64,000 nt of DNA from Isoetes taiwanensis (GCA_021234155.1 JAJEKV010000014.1:14868494-14932493), one strand, 5' to 3'; shown: positions 1 through 11,565, counted from the first letter of the stretch. Notes: generated by a model from the letters alone, not told the origin. A program made the numbers and translations.

Positions 1-63
1 CTTCCTTTTTTAACCCTATTCCTAAATATCCAATATCTTCCTTTTTTAACCTTATTCCTAAAC
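1..63. repeat. Two direct copies of a 27-bp A/T-rich unit
   Basis: The motif cttccttttttaacc followed by a short A/T-rich stretch occurs twice, 36 bp apart, differing at one base. It is a minor local duplication at the window edge; nothing links it to a known element. Confidence 0.7.
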
Positions 64-2990
64 CTATATGATTTGAGTTTAACCTGAAAATGAACACCGA
101 TATAATTCGAATTTAACATACTATTTAATACCAAGATGCTACGTCACACTATGTCGATAATTGGGATTTAAAAAAAAAACACTCCAAACCCTCCTCGAGA
201 AAACCACGTAAGTGCCGACCTCACTTGTGTTTAAGTTTAATTTGACAACAAGCAACTTCCATACTGCGTGGATCGCACGACGCGAAATGAAGGTGTACAA
301 TTTTTATGCCCCAACACAATTCGCTTCGTGTGAGCCGAACGTCCGTACTAACCTCGTTTTTGAAATTTGCAACGTGCATATGGAAATCGAAAAGTCCATT
401 CTCCTACAATCCATGCTTTTATACATTAAGCAAATTCAAATTTCGAATTGTAGGGGCAAGGGAAGCCCGTATTAGGGATGAAGTGAAGATCGGTTAAAGC
501 GCAATTGGCAGCCCTCGAAAATGAAAGTCTGATCTGATACAAAGCTTCAACCTACACATTCAAATTTTGAAATGTAGAAGGTGGTGACGCGCACGCTTGG
601 TATCTGACAAACCAAGAGACACCGTCATGAGTTGCCGGTATGCTATAATGCAAGTGGCATTTTAGAAGCGCCACGTGTTGCATCAGTCTGTCTGACAACC
701 AACAGAATTAAATACATATGGCGCCATGAATGTGCAATCCCCCTTATTCCGGAAGAATATTCCAAGCAAATCTGTAATTATGAGAGTTTGGTATCCTAGG
801 TGGCATGGGAAAAAAGGAGCGGAAATATGACGTGGAATGGCTGATAGGAGGCCATTTTGAGACCCCAAATCCGCCCTAATAACAGATCACTTGTAGGATT
901 AAATCTCTTAAGACCATGCCCATAAACAATGAGCACTCCACGAACTATAGAGATTATGGGCATGAATAAACGCGTGACCATAAGCAAATGCATGTCTTAC
1001 CTCTATATAGCCCTTCCAAGTGTCTACAAAAGATGTGAACTGGGTGCTACCCTCTAGACAAAAAAAAAATGGATTCTACCCTCTAGACAAGAAAATGGAT
1101 TCTACCCTCTAGACAAAAAAAAAAAGGGGGACCTTAATACACATGCAAATTATCACAAAAATAGGATAAGTGCATGTTCTACCTCTCTATTAACCTTCCA
1201 AGTGTTAATGAAATCTGAATTGGGCCATTCTACGACAGCAAAACTAATTCTACTTGCTAGAAAAAAGGCAACCATATAAAAAATCCAAGAAACAGGATGT
1301 TCACATACTTCATGCACCAACTGTCTCTGCACTATAGCAACTGGACAACAGGAATGGGGGGAAGAAGAAGAAGTGTTGGGGATTTGCATTTTAGCAACTT
1401 GTGTTAATAAAAGCAACGGAATGTGGAGGTGCATGCATTTAATAACAGGAATCAAAGCATTTTGGCGGATGATAGAAATGCAATAGGCCACATTAATAGC
1501 AATTTGTTGGACTCATTCTGCAAGTGCATGATCAAAAATTGTAGATGGCCATGTATTTGATCACAGTTATATAGAAAATTGCCTATCCAGACATATATTA
1601 TTAAATGTAGAGATGAAAGCCATTATATTCTTGAACAACAAAATCTGGAGGACATCTTCTGAAGACAATGTAAGAGCTTATAGAAAAACCTTAGTATAAA
1701 TTTGAGCCAGGTTGAGATTGAATTCATATCATTATGATTATTAAGTTTGACGGGATAGCAGATTGCTTCTCATCCAATATCTATAGATTTCATCCTAGAT
1801 CTATGATTTCGTATTGACACAAATAATGGACATGGATCTAAATCAACAGAGTAGAAATTGAACAGGCAACCTCCTAAGTTAATAAGAGACACAGACCTAT
1901 TGCTTCATTTGCTTGTAACTAAAGATTAGGCTCAAGCAGATTAATCATGTGATGGAGCTTTGAAGAGCATTGAAGCTTGTCTATCTGGGAAAAAAGAAAA
2001 GAAAAGAAAGGATTTTAGCTTGAGTGACAGGCGAACCATCAGAAAAACTTATGAAAATTAATTTGTGTAGAACTTGTTTTCCACACCCGAATGATCAACA
2101 CCATGATAATCATCAACTTGAAGAAGATTGCATTTGAACCTGTAGAAGATCAAACTTGACATCAAAATGAGAGATTAGAAAGTGGATTATTGCCCACCTG
2201 TTTGGATACTTTCAAAGCAGGGCTTGTTTTCTAAAATGGAAAGAATAAAAAATTTTGATACAAATTCCCAAGAAATATGGCATAGCTTCCAGATGCTTCA
2301 ATCAGGCACATACAAAGTTGGAGAACAAAATGCAGTGTACTCCTAAAACTAATAAAAGATGAACTTGCCTAGAAATGCTAGTTCAAGGGGCTGGCCAGTA
2401 ATTTATACTCAAAGACTGCAAGTTAGGGTTGTACAACTGAGATAAAAAATAATTCCAATGCCCAAACAACTCTTAAATTTCAATGCCTTGCTGTGAACAG
2501 TAGCTAGTGCATGCAAAATTAAAAGTGAGTAGACGTGAGGATCTGCAACATCATTCATCTTATTAGATCAAAACATGCATGATGACAAAGATATCAATCT
2601 AGCCATAGAGCAATATATTATGTAGTACCTTATAAATTATAGTACCAAATTAGGATCTCCATCTTTGAGAGAAGCGAAAAACAATCCTAATGATTATCCT
2701 TCACAATAATTGTCCTTGCTATGTTCAGTTTCAGAAGTAATTGAAGCTAACCCCTTCTTCAGCTAGCAGAGAAACAAAGGTATTATTTGACATACAAAAG
2801 CTTAGGAGCTTTGGAGCAAGTCTAAATGTTAAAGCGACCTTGAAACAGCTAGAATGTACACATTCAAAACCCCTACAATAGATTAATTCCAGAGAAAAGC
2901 CTATTTACAAAGTCCGCCAAGCAAAAGATATAGATCTTGGGCAGATTCCGACCCTAGAAATAAAAAATGGACACCTGCATTGAATAAAAT
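64..2990. other. Gene-poor A/T-rich stretch
   Basis: I see no convincing coding sequence on either strand here. Open frames are short, lack recognisable motifs and overlap one another. The only structure noted is a tandem repeat near 1.05-1.12 kb and a loose direct duplication of a 'ctacctct...cttccaagtgt' segment (about 996-1025 and 1177-1206). Confidence 0.5.
1048..1115. repeat. Tandem repeat, three units of 25-29 bp
   Basis: The core 'taccctctagacaa' followed by an A-rich run and 'tggattc' occurs three times in a row. Unit length varies because of the A tract, which suggests slippage. Confidence 0.8.
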
Positions 2991-2994
2991 CTTA

Positions 2995-3066
2995 CCATGC
3001 GCATTCTCATCTTCATCTTCACTGAATTTAGGCAGTAACATCTTCCTAAAGGGTTTCTTTCCTTTG
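2995..3066 (-). pseudogene. Possible isolated exon of an unrecognised gene
   Basis: On the minus strand an open segment reads KGKKPFRKMLLPKF followed by an acidic SEDEDENA tract and ends at a good plant 5' splice site (G|GTAAGAT). The basic-then-acidic composition resembles a nuclear or nucleolar protein, but I do not recognise the family. No second exon was found that joins in phase. It may be a relic; neighbouring minus-strand material (allantoinase and PPR pieces) is broken. Confidence 0.25.
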
Positions 3067-3299
3067 AAAGAAACAAATCACAAACCCTACATCTTAGATC
3101 TTAAATCTATCCTTAAGCCGACCTGCAGGCCTAATCAATACCTGAAAGCACGCAAGCACCAAAGGTGTAAGAAGACTGTTTGAGAAGTCTCTTTCGCATG
3201 TTCTGCAGTACTGGTCTTGCATGAATACTTTGAAAGTTAGAAGCATGAAGCAGAAAACGGCTTCCTCCTTGCTTCTCAAACAGGCAAGCTGCATCAAAT

Positions 3300-4192
3300 C
3301 CGATATTATATCCAGCTTGAGTAATCATCACATGCAGTTCAGGATAGCTGATAGATGAATCAAGACCTCAAAATCATAAGACCATAAGCAATCTAAGAAA
3401 AAAAACTACAATTACCTCAACATATCATAGTTATGAAAGTCGATGGAACTCTGAGCTACCAAAAGCAGAGGCTACAAACTCCACGACATTGGCCGATTAG
3501 GTTATGACCAAAAACATAGAGTAGTCTCAGATTACTGTGGCACCCCACCCGTCGTCCATGCTGATCGCAGCAGATGTGCATGCAGAAATTGAAAGGGGAG
3601 AAATCGATATGCTGAAGATTCAAAAGGCAAAATTGAAATCAAAATTGAAATCGTGCCCAAGAAAATTTTTCCAATTTTTCGAATATCGATTTTTTTCCGG
3701 TGGCCAAAAGCCCCAAAACCTTAGGGAAATCGCCTAAAGAAAATTCCAAAAAAGTTTTCCTCCAAACCGAAAAATCCCAAATTAACAATATTGATTATCA
3801 TACTTACAATGTTATTTTTGGTATTGTACTTTTAGACGTCTAGTGCGATTTTGTTGTTTGGATTTATTCATTATTGGTAAATCCTCTGCTTGAATTTGAA
3901 AACTAGCTAGGCTAGCAAAATAATCTTAGTAGGTTGTATTCTTGAGCCATTGATTGACTTTTAATCTACTTGCAAAAAATTATGTCTATTAGAATAACAG
4001 ATTCACAATTGATTTCAAATGACAATCATGAGTCAATTACATAACAGAAAATTCTTTAATCTTGGAGGTGTTGGAGAATGGTTATAGCTTAGCATGCTAA
4101 TGGTACCTACTCTAAAATTCAAATGACGTGAGTTGTAACAGCTTCATTTGTATCTGCTCACAAATATGAACCCTAAGAGCCCTCCAATGCTT
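3300..4192. other. No gene seen; low-complexity A/T-rich
   Basis: Non-coding in appearance. A 100-bp patch around 3.63-3.76 kb is rich in AAAATT(G)AAA and TTTTTCGA words but forms no regular array. Confidence 0.5.
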
Positions 4193-4204
4193 CTATTTGT
4201 TATC

Positions 4205-4560
4205 TGCGGATTGGAACTTAGACTTCATCACCTTCCTCAATGTCCTCAGAGATCGAAGTGCAAGGTAATGTGGGCACGTTTCAACAATGATATTCACTCC
4301 ATGTTCTTTGCATGCTCTAAGTTCAAGATATTGCATAGCATATCGAAGTGCATTAAATATCTTTTCATCTCCTCTCTTATAGCTAGAAATAACAATTTTA
4401 CTGGTAGTTCTTGCAGAATCTAATAAGCAATTTATTCTGCAGTGATCACAAATATAAAAAGCAATTCCACTTTGCAAACTGCCAGGACTAGAGCAAAATA
4501 TTACCTGAATAATGTCAATGGAGTCATCAGCATCAGATGAATGTACTATATAGTCATGGG
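4205..4560 (-). pseudogene. Allantoinase relic (two exon pieces)
   Basis: Allantoinase hydrolyses allantoin to allantoate in plant ureide catabolism and belongs to the amidohydrolase superfamily. The first piece (about 4503-4555) reads VHSSDADDSIDIIQ and ends at CAG|GTAATAT, matching the conserved VHLSDA...LDLI segment of the family with His-Leu changed to His-Ser. The second piece (about 4215-4322) reads NIIVETCPHYLAL, the hallmark VTVETCPHYL block. It then needs a one-base frame change to continue as SEDIEEGDEV, after which a stop interrupts the reading. The metal-binding N-terminal half and the C-terminal half are absent nearby. This is a relic of a broken gene, not a working enzyme. A related cyclic amidohydrolase (dihydroorotase or dihydropyrimidinase) is possible, but the CPHYLAL-SEDI wording favours allantoinase. 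Confidence 0.6.
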
Positions 4561-4569
4561 GCACCATCT

Positions 4570-4984
4570 GCCGCGCCGAAAATTATCTGTAAGGACTTGA
4601 GCATATTTACAAGAGATCAAAGTACTAATACAATCAATGGGAGGTAGATTAGCAAGTCTATGTTTGTTGCGAAGCAGTGACTATTCATTTCAAATATAGC
4701 AAATGATTCCATGCTTGCTTCTAGTGGCTCAGAAATTTAAAATAATGGAATCATCCATAAACAATAAAGAAAGCTGGCAAGATGACATGGAACCAGATGA
4801 TGAGCCTTAATTAACAAAAATAAATGGCCAGTCATTAGTTAAGGCTCAAATACATTACATATCCAATCCCACACTATCCTCCATATTGGCAAACTACTTT
4901 CAAAGGGCATGCCTTTTATTACGACCATAGCATCATCCAAATGATTCGGTACGACCAAGAATATCGATGATACAAGTATAATGT
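4570..4984. other. Spacer between relics, nothing recognised
   Basis: No open frame with recognisable content on either strand; A/T-rich. Confidence 0.5.
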
Positions 4985-6105
4985 TCAATTATAGGAAGGA
5001 TTGTAAAGTATAAATTCCTTCATCTTGTAATGGAGACCAGTGCAGCTGTATGCTGTAAAAATGGATAGAAATGTGAAGTTATCTGCTTCAAAAAGTTCAA
5101 TTGGCATTTTAATAAACATACACCAAGCATCTGCTTCATATCCCCTTGAAGTGCATATCTCGTTAGCAAGGCATTCCATGCCACTAAGCCCCGTCTGCTT
5201 ATTGAGTTGAATATCTGAATTGAATATCCGCTCAGCATCAAACATGCATCCACATTTCCCATGGAAAACACTCAAGCAATTATAATACACAAATCTGGTA
5301 GTGGACTTTGATCCCAGTATCCAAGGCTGCTATATTGCCATAAGCCTTCAGCATGGCAACATAGATTAAAGCATCTGGCTCAAAACCTTCTTCTTGCATG
5401 CAGGCAAATAATTGCATATGGCCAATCCTCCCTCTCCACTCTTGACATATCCAAATATCAGAGCACTTCATGACACAACGTCATGATACATCATTCTGTC
5501 AAAAGGCTGATGGGCATGAATCATACTCCCACATTTGGCATTCATATCTACAAGGGTGCTTCCCACATAAATGATTAACTTGTACCCACGCTTTTCAAGT
5601 TGGGAATGAATAGCTAGGCCATTCTCAAGACGCATTACTTTACCTCAAGGTATATCCATTTTTGTGGCCTCTTCTTTCGATGTGCAACTAGCATGAGCCT
5701 TTATTTTTGCAGTATAAGTTAAGAAATCAGGTGTATAACCCTCATCTTGCATGTGCATAAATAACTGCAGGGCTAGTTCACCCTCTCCAGTTACTGTAAA
5801 TCCAAACATCAAAGCATTCCGTGCCACTAAAATGTGATGCGGCATCTTGCAAAATACACGAAAAGCATGTGCCATGCTCCCACATTTGACGTACGTGCTA
5901 ACAAGCATGTTTGCTACAAAAGCATCCAGCTCAAGTATGTCTTTGCAAGTTGGAAATGGATATCTATAACCTTCTCAAGACAACCTAGTCTTCAAAACCT
6001 TCCCTCTCCTTTTGCACTCTCTACTTTTGCTACACAACTAACACATGCCTTCAGTGTAGCAACATAACATTTACCATTTGGTTCCTCCAAGGGAGTGTAC
6101 GCTAA
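4985..6105 (-). pseudogene. PPR protein relic (PLS type)
   Basis: Pentatricopeptide repeat proteins bind organellar RNA; PLS-type members act mostly in RNA editing. Successive pieces in shifting frames keep clear repeat signatures: LVSTYVKCGSMAHAFRVF followed by KMPHHILVARNALMFGF and GYTPDFLTYTAKIKAHAS (5645-5908). Next comes a GSTLVDMNAKCGSMIHA block (about 5490-5640), then EEGFEPDALIYVAMLKAYG (5280-5471), then KCGCMFDAERIF and ADNFTFLSIFTAYS (4985-5290). Order and spacing fit one gene read on the minus strand, and a further repeat is visible up to about 6.1 kb. Frameshifts and stops break it several times, and no start codon or C-terminal E/DYW domain is present. The 'MQ(D/E)EG' wording is typical of seedless-plant PPR families. 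Not functional as it stands. Confidence 0.8.
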
Positions 6106-6262
6106 TCCCCACCTCTCAGAGCTCGGTTCCCCTATCTAACAGTTGAATCCTGTGTTCAAGGACTCTCCGTCTAGCAGGTATAAAAAAATCGAAGATCGGT
6201 CCGGGGAAATATATCAAACTGTGAAGCGTACAACCAATTTTGCGAGAGAAAGGAACACTTAC

Positions 6263-6360
6263 GCCCTTCATGGCAGTATTCAGCAGCCATCTCGTAGGCC
6301 AATTGACTACAAGCATGTTGGACATGAGCTAGTTTGGCTCTGTATAAATAACCAATTGTC
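6263..6360 (-). pseudogene. Orphan 98-bp exon of an unrecognised gene
   Basis: A minus-strand segment bounded by AAGCAAG|GA and GC|GTAAGTG reads TIGYLYRAKLAHVQHACSQL then AYEMAAEYCHEG without a stop. The exact AG/GTAAGTG bracket and unbroken helical, Tyr/Ala/Cys-rich coding favour a genuine exon. I do not recognise the protein. No partner exon was found in the flanks, so it may be a captured or relic exon. Confidence 0.35.
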
Positions 6361-6364
6361 CTTG

Positions 6365-6976
6365 CTTGAGAAAAGTGTAACCAGCAGAAAGTAAAGAAAT
6401 CCAAACAAAAGTCAGATGTTAAGAATTTATGGTTCCAAAAAACTATGTGAAACAAAAGAGAAACAAACAACCTTTGCATTGTTAAACAAAGAAAAGATCT
6501 ATTCTATTGTGGGTCAAAGCTACAAATGTCAGATTTATCTCATGTGGCAGCAGGAGTAAGAGAAGATCATGACAAACTAAACACAAAGCACATTAAGACC
6601 CTGCAAAATATTTGAGACCTGCATAGCTTGAGTACATGACTGAAACAAATAAGAGTAAACAATATGTATTTTGATACTTTGCCACTGCTATCACATGTTT
6701 TAGAAGACAGGTTATTATACCTTACTGGTGTATTCAAATGACAATTTGACATGCCCAATGTAGGCTATGGCAAAGAACATGAGCGAGCTTTTAGCTGCAA
6801 TAGACAGATTCGAAAAGCTTTTGTGCTGCTTATCATCCTCAACAGGCAAACACTAGCCAAGACTCTGATCTTTGAGCGCTTTGTGTGAATATCCAGCATA
6901 TCCTTCAAAGATTCAAAGTCATTTCTATGTATTTGTCCAGGGGTCAAGCCACAAAGAAAAATATCTAGGTCGTTGA
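6365..6976. other. No gene supported
   Basis: Short open frames only, on both strands, with no motif I recognise. Composition resembles the introns and spacers around it. Confidence 0.45.
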
Positions 6977-7915
6977 AAGCTACTATTTATTCAAGTTGGT
7001 ATTAACGGAAGCTTGTTTCACACACAGTTTGAGAATACTCACCCAGCTCTTGGATCTAGTCGTGTGAAAGCCATCAATGAGGTAGTTGAGAAGAGATGGA
7101 ATTGGTTCCATAAACCAATACATGCAGTTGCGCACATCTTGCACCCTTTATGGCGGTCCCCAACTCAATATAAAGATGTGGAGCTCAACCAAGGATGGCA
7201 TGAATATGTCACCAAGGTATTTGAGGATGGTAATACGCAGCAAGTACTTAATGAACAGCTATGCACATTTAGAAACAATCTAGGATTGTTTGCTATTCCT
7301 GCTGCACGGAAAAGAGAGAGTATGTTAAAGCCTATAGTCTGGTGGGAAGCATATGGATCAGCTACTACTCTGAATCGCAGAATTGGCATTGGCGATCTTG
7401 TCTCAAAAAATGTTCTTCGTGCCCGTGAACTAAATTGAAGCTCTTATTCCCACGATACAAACTAAGCAAATAATAACAAAGTTAAAGTTGAGCCAACTTG
7501 AGAGACTCATCTATTGTAGAGAGAATCTGAAATTGTTAGAAAGTTTTAAGCTTATGCCATCTGCAAGGCAAGTGATAGACGAGATCGATATCACCAAAAC
7601 CGCCACTGATAAACTGCCCATAATCAGGCCAGCAGATAGAGATGTATATTCTCTTTTGTATCATGAAATGAAATGGCAGAGGCAGATCTTCCTCACACCA
7701 GGTCACAATCTCGTGCATATGATTTAGCTTCTTCATCCACTCTTGCAGCAGATATTGACTACCCAGATCCAGATGATACAGAAACTGAAGATGAAGAGGA
7801 TCCGTTTGAGCTACAGGAAGCGGAAGATTATGAAACTGAAATAGAAGATGAGTGCGTTATAGATGAAGATGAAGAAGAAGACGAAGAATCTGATATAGAC
7901 GAAAATGAGGAATGA
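6977..7915 (+). pseudogene. hAT-superfamily transposase relic (C-terminal part)
   Basis: hAT transposases cut and paste DNA with an RNase H-like fold and end in a dimerisation domain. An open frame to 7438 (stop-free from 6977, no clear ATG) contains KRWNWFHKPIHAVAHILHPL, the typical stretch before the C-terminal catalytic block, and KPIVWWEAYGSAT, the conserved W-W/W-E-x-Y-G box. The next block (the ERNWS motif carrying the last acidic catalytic residue) is missing. Reading resumes in another frame near 7470 with LSQLERLIYCRENLKLL, the dimerisation-domain R-x-E-K-L-V-Y-x-x-x-N-L-R-L motif. The original frame then gives an acidic tail of Asp/Glu runs (7743-7915). Deletion plus frame change make it inactive. 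No terminal inverted repeats or 8-bp target duplication were found. Confidence 0.75.
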
Positions 7916-8008
7916 TCTAGTTCTAAACGATGTGTTCTGTAGTTTTAGGTATTATCTACTACAATTGCACAAAGGTATGCTGCCTTACATAATCTTTTGT
8001 GAGGTCAA

Positions 8009-8112
8009 CCAGATCTGAACTTGTACCTAAACCAGATCTGAACTTGTACCTAAACCAGATTTGAACTTGTACCTAAGCTAGATCAGTTCCTATCTTAGAT
8101 CAGTTCCTATCT
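8009..8112. repeat. 23-bp tandem repeat (three units) plus a 16-bp repeat (two units)
   Basis: The unit ccagatctgaacttgtacct repeats three times with a 23-bp period, immediately followed by two copies of gatcagttcctatctt. It lies just downstream of the hAT relic and may be non-coding element debris. Confidence 0.8.
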
Positions 8113-8742
8113 GCTATAATTATAGGAAATTGGCTGCCAAATGTACTCTTTTTTGATGTTGAACAATTTTGAATGGCTGCTAGTATTGTACCTGAGCTAG
8201 ATGAGCTCCTACTTGCTAATACAAATTTTGGCTCTCATGATGTTAGAACTGTTAGTAGTTTTTAATTTCGTTTCGGATGCTGTTCCGACACTTGTCTCGT
8301 TCCGCCGTTTGTCCGTTCTTGAAGTTTCTAAGTCCTCTTGTATATAACAAAGAAGTAACCACAAAAAAAAATAGAAGAATATTGCTAAACAAGACCATGG
8401 ACTTGCCAGTGGTACTGAAAAGAGAAAACGATACAAATAATGCTGGAAACAAATGCTCATGTCGGAAGCCCTTGCACCACGATCTCTACTATACTCCACA
8501 TACCAAAATTGAGATGGCTTTACTTGTTAATCTAAATGCCAAAGAAATAAGTGTAAATAAAACATTTTCGGAGTAGTTATAATTGAAGGCAAGAGGTCGT
8601 CTTTACGTACATTTACAGTAGTGAATGCTAACGGAGATGTCCCAAGCCATTCATTTCCCCTCTGATGAAGACCTGGGTCTGTGATTTACAGTATTGTTAA
8701 CAAATCTAAGAATGCAGGATTTGGAACCAGAATGTAAGTTAC
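8113..8742. other. Spacer upstream (plus sense) of the uL18 gene 3' end
   Basis: No recognisable gene. On the minus strand this is the 3' flank of the ribosomal-protein gene and may hold its 3' UTR. I could not place a polyadenylation signal with confidence. Confidence 0.4.
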
Positions 8743-9111
8743 TTACTTCCTCTTGGGGGGGACTTCCAGATCAAGCCCATGTCTCTGGAGAGCATTCACA
8801 AGGGCTTTCAACTTCTCATGATGGTGTACATGCATGGCCTCTAGTTCCTTGTCGAGGTCAAACTCAGCACGGCTAATTCCTCTGAGCTGCAGCCTCTGCC
8901 ACAATAACTCTGCAATCTTCTCAGCGGCTACTATATTGGCTTTATCCATGAGGGTTTTCACCTTAAGCTCCACAGTTGATGCAACGGCAAGCACCTTCTT
9001 CTGGCGGTTTCCAGGGAAGATTTTCTCATCTACACGAGCACCCATATATCTCCAATTCATTTTGACAGACATGATAATGCGATGGCTCAACTTTGGAATA
9101 CCTGAAGCCAT
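8743..9111 (-). CDS. uL18-family ribosomal protein (L18p/L5e), probably organellar
   Basis: A complete 122-residue frame from an ATG to TAA with no disruption. uL18 proteins bind 5S rRNA or the central protuberance of the large ribosomal subunit; plants have organelle-targeted members of this size. Family features visible: VLAVASTVELKVK (about residues 38-50; the bacterial 'A-S-A-S-T' beta strand), AAEKIAELLWQRLQLRGI (about 60-77; helix with the AAxxVGxLLAxRAxxxGI pattern) and HHHEKLKALVNALQRHGL (about 96-113; the 'YHGRVKALADAAREAGL' helix). A Lys/Arg-rich C-terminus follows. The open frame extends ten codons above the chosen ATG without another Met. No clear transit peptide is visible, so an upstream coding exon is possible. 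A telo-box sits 35 bp upstream, as in many plant ribosomal-protein genes. A Helitron end lies only about 135 bp upstream of the ATG. Confidence 0.72.
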   Translation of the reverse strand: MASGIPKLSHRIIMSVKMNWRYMGARVDEKIFPGNRQKKVLAVASTVELKVKTLMDKANIVAAEKIAELLWQRLQLRGISRAEFDLDKELEAMHVHHHEKLKALVNALQRHGLDLEVPPKRK

Positions 9112-9145
9112 CACTCGCAGGTTTTGCCAGGGTTTAACCAACAGG

Positions 9146-9154
9146 AAACCCTAA
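9146..9154. promoter_or_regulatory. Telo-box upstream of the uL18 gene
   Basis: The exact AAACCCTAA motif lies 35 bp above the chosen start. Telo-boxes in this position are a known feature of plant translation-apparatus genes. Assignment rests on motif and position only. Confidence 0.5.
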
Positions 9155-9246
9155 AAATGAATCATCATCAAAAATAAAAAATTTCTTATCTCAAACAAAA
9201 GAAAGGGCCATGATTCATTTATAAGCTTAGGTTTACCAACGGCCTA

Positions 9247-9430
9247 TCTTCTTTCTTATTTTTTGAGTGTGTTGGTATTTGTGCCAGCCGCATGTAACGC
9301 CGCATGCGGCGTTCCCTTCGTCTTGCGGCCCCCCTCTGGCATCCAGCTTTCCCCCTGCGGGATCCCAGTTGACGAAATTAAATCTTCCCCTTTGCGGCAT
9401 CATAGTTGACGAAATTAAATGGGGTAGGGA
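9247..9430 (+). mobile_element. 5' terminal region of a second Helitron copy
   Basis: Starting at TC preceded by A (9246), about 180 bp matches the 5' terminal part of the Helitron at 12016-16260 in opposite orientation. Shared pieces are TCTTCTTTCTTATTTTT, TGGTATTTGTGC, the GCCGCATG palindrome region, the CCCCCTGCGG tract and the 'gttgacgaaattaaat' segment. No matching 3' terminus (GC-rich hairpin followed by CTAG|T) was found downstream, so the copy is probably truncated. It sits directly upstream of the uL18 gene, so insertion could have replaced or added promoter sequence. Confidence 0.6.
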
Positions 9431-11091
9431 ATTTGAATTGGCTGGCCAGCATTGAATACGAAATCTAGAGTGAAGGAAGGATGGCAGTCTCTCTACGAAA
9501 TTTGGGTTTAGGTTATTGTTGCGCCTCAGCAAATCTGCGGTCTCATTTGCCCATCTCATTGCCGTCTCATTGCAGTAGGCCGGATCAGAAGCAGGTAAAG
9601 CACACAGGACGATTCAGCTTGCTGGGATTGTGCAAAAAACTAACTATTCTTTTTCTTTTGTGTAGCTGTGTAGTTGAAGAACGAGCAGGGCGCCAGCTTG
9701 GAGATGTATTTGTGCTTGGAGGCGCCAGCTTGCTACTCTACGAAATTTCCCAGACCCACGATTCTCGATTCTTCTCTGTCTCATTCTGGCGCTTCAACTG
9801 GTTCTCATTTTGGCACCAAGGCTGGGTTAGATCTTGGAAACGTGAGTAGAGCATATCATTGATAGGCTTGCTTGGTCGGATCTTCTCCAAACTGATGAAG
9901 AAATGTTTATTTCGGAATTCAGAGCATTTGGAGTTGCTTCTGGAGCCAGTCTTCCAGGGTAAGAATTAAGTCACCGAGTTTTATTTTATCATGAGTTTTA
10001 ACTGTTTGTACTTTTCCAACCGAATAGATACAGAAGACCTTGAGTCTAGGTTGGAGTTCCTCTTTCGCTTCTCCTTCTTTGGTGGCCTCTTCTTGCCAGA
10101 GCTCTTCCTCCGTTGAAACATTTCCAGGTGTGAATTTTTTCCCACAGGATAAATTGCGGAGCCTTGCCGGCCAATTGACAGAGGAAACAGATCAGGCTCC
10201 TGAATTGAATGCTTTTTCTGACATGCAAAGACATGCAAGGAATTGCTGAGAAGGAATTGCTGAGATAAGTAAAGTCAACACAATAAGCAATTGCCGACTT
10301 CTTCTATTTCGTATAGAGCCTTTGAATGCATATATTCACTTTAAACTTCAAACAATATCTGGAACCATTAAGACATCACTAATCATTTGGCCTTTGAAAG
10401 ACCAAATCGATGTTGACAAATTGACCAAACAAAGTTTTGTTAGAAATCATAGCATTCATTCAATTCGACATCGGCATTCCAGAATTCAATTGAACAAGTT
10501 TGTCGCCTGATTAAATCCGTCTGTATGTTTTAATAAAGTGAATTTGCAACTGTGTAATATCCGTTTGCCATCGAGTTACAAGGATTTTCTTGCTTCTACA
10601 TGTCCTTTCCTTATTTTGCCCCTTCATCCAATTGCCATAACAAAATAGTTAATTGATCTTAAAATAGTTTACACAACAAGACCATGGTGTTTCTAAGCAT
10701 ATGATATAAAACATTGCTAGCAGTTAGATTATAGGAATCAAGTTGGAAACAGTTGTGTAGGAGCTAACGACATATTAGAATGAATTTTTTTTTAAGAGAA
10801 TGATAATGAAAAATGTATGTTAATTTTTTTTTTAGAGAATGATAATGAAAAATGTATGTTATTTTGCATGGTTAACTTGAGTTTTTGTCCTTTGATATAT
10901 TTTGATGGAGTTTGTACCTTAGATATTTGAGTCCATAACACCATGGTGTACACTTATTTGCGTATTAGTAATCTCAAGTGCAAGTACCACTATCTTAACA
11001 TATATAAATTCTTATCGGTAAGATGCCTTTGGCATATTCGGTTGATTCTCGCCACGTATTTCCGGGGGAGGGGGGGGGGAATAGAGAAACA
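9431..11091. other. Probable Helitron-2 interior or spacer
   Basis: No gene recognised. The first 100 bp still resembles the other Helitron copy. Open frames such as 9481-9849 have no family features. A 39-bp A/T-rich unit is tandemly duplicated at 10784-10861. Confidence 0.4.
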
Positions 11092-11565
11092 AGAAAAAAG
11101 CCAGAGAAAATGAAGTCAAAGAAATCTTCTTTTGGCTTTGGCTATGGCGGCTACTGTCCGGCAACGGCCTCCATTCCATCTTCTGGTTCTCATTCCTGTC
11201 TGCCATAGTGAGATATTTGCTCCGTTTATATTTCCTGTCTTCGATTAGAACAGTGTTTAATCTGTATTGTTTACTTTTGAGCAGAATGATTCATTCCTTT
11301 TCCTAGTTTTTTGAGGCAGACCAGATTGATGAAGAGATCTAGAGCTCATGACGAGTTTTCTTCTTCTTTGCGGGCAGAAACGGGCTGGAACGGAGAGCTA
11401 GGAGGCCATTTCTCTGCAAAAGGTCAGAGAAGCGAGAGGGAAAAAGCCAGAGAAATTGAAATCGAAAAAAATAAATGCTAGGATGTGTTGAAGAAATCTT
11501 CTTCTTTGGCTACAACGGCTATTGTCCGCCAACGGCCTCCATTCCGTCTTTTGGTTCTCATTCCT
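11092..11565. repeat. Direct duplication of an approximately 115-bp segment
   Basis: A segment running from 'aaaaagccagagaaa' through 'gaaatcttctt', 'ggctatggcggctactgtccg' and 'caacggcctccattcc' to 'ggttctcattcc' is present at about 11092-11193 and again at about 11440-11564, with roughly 85% agreement by eye. It belongs to the accessory DNA between the Helitron-2 start and family X. Confidence 0.7.
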
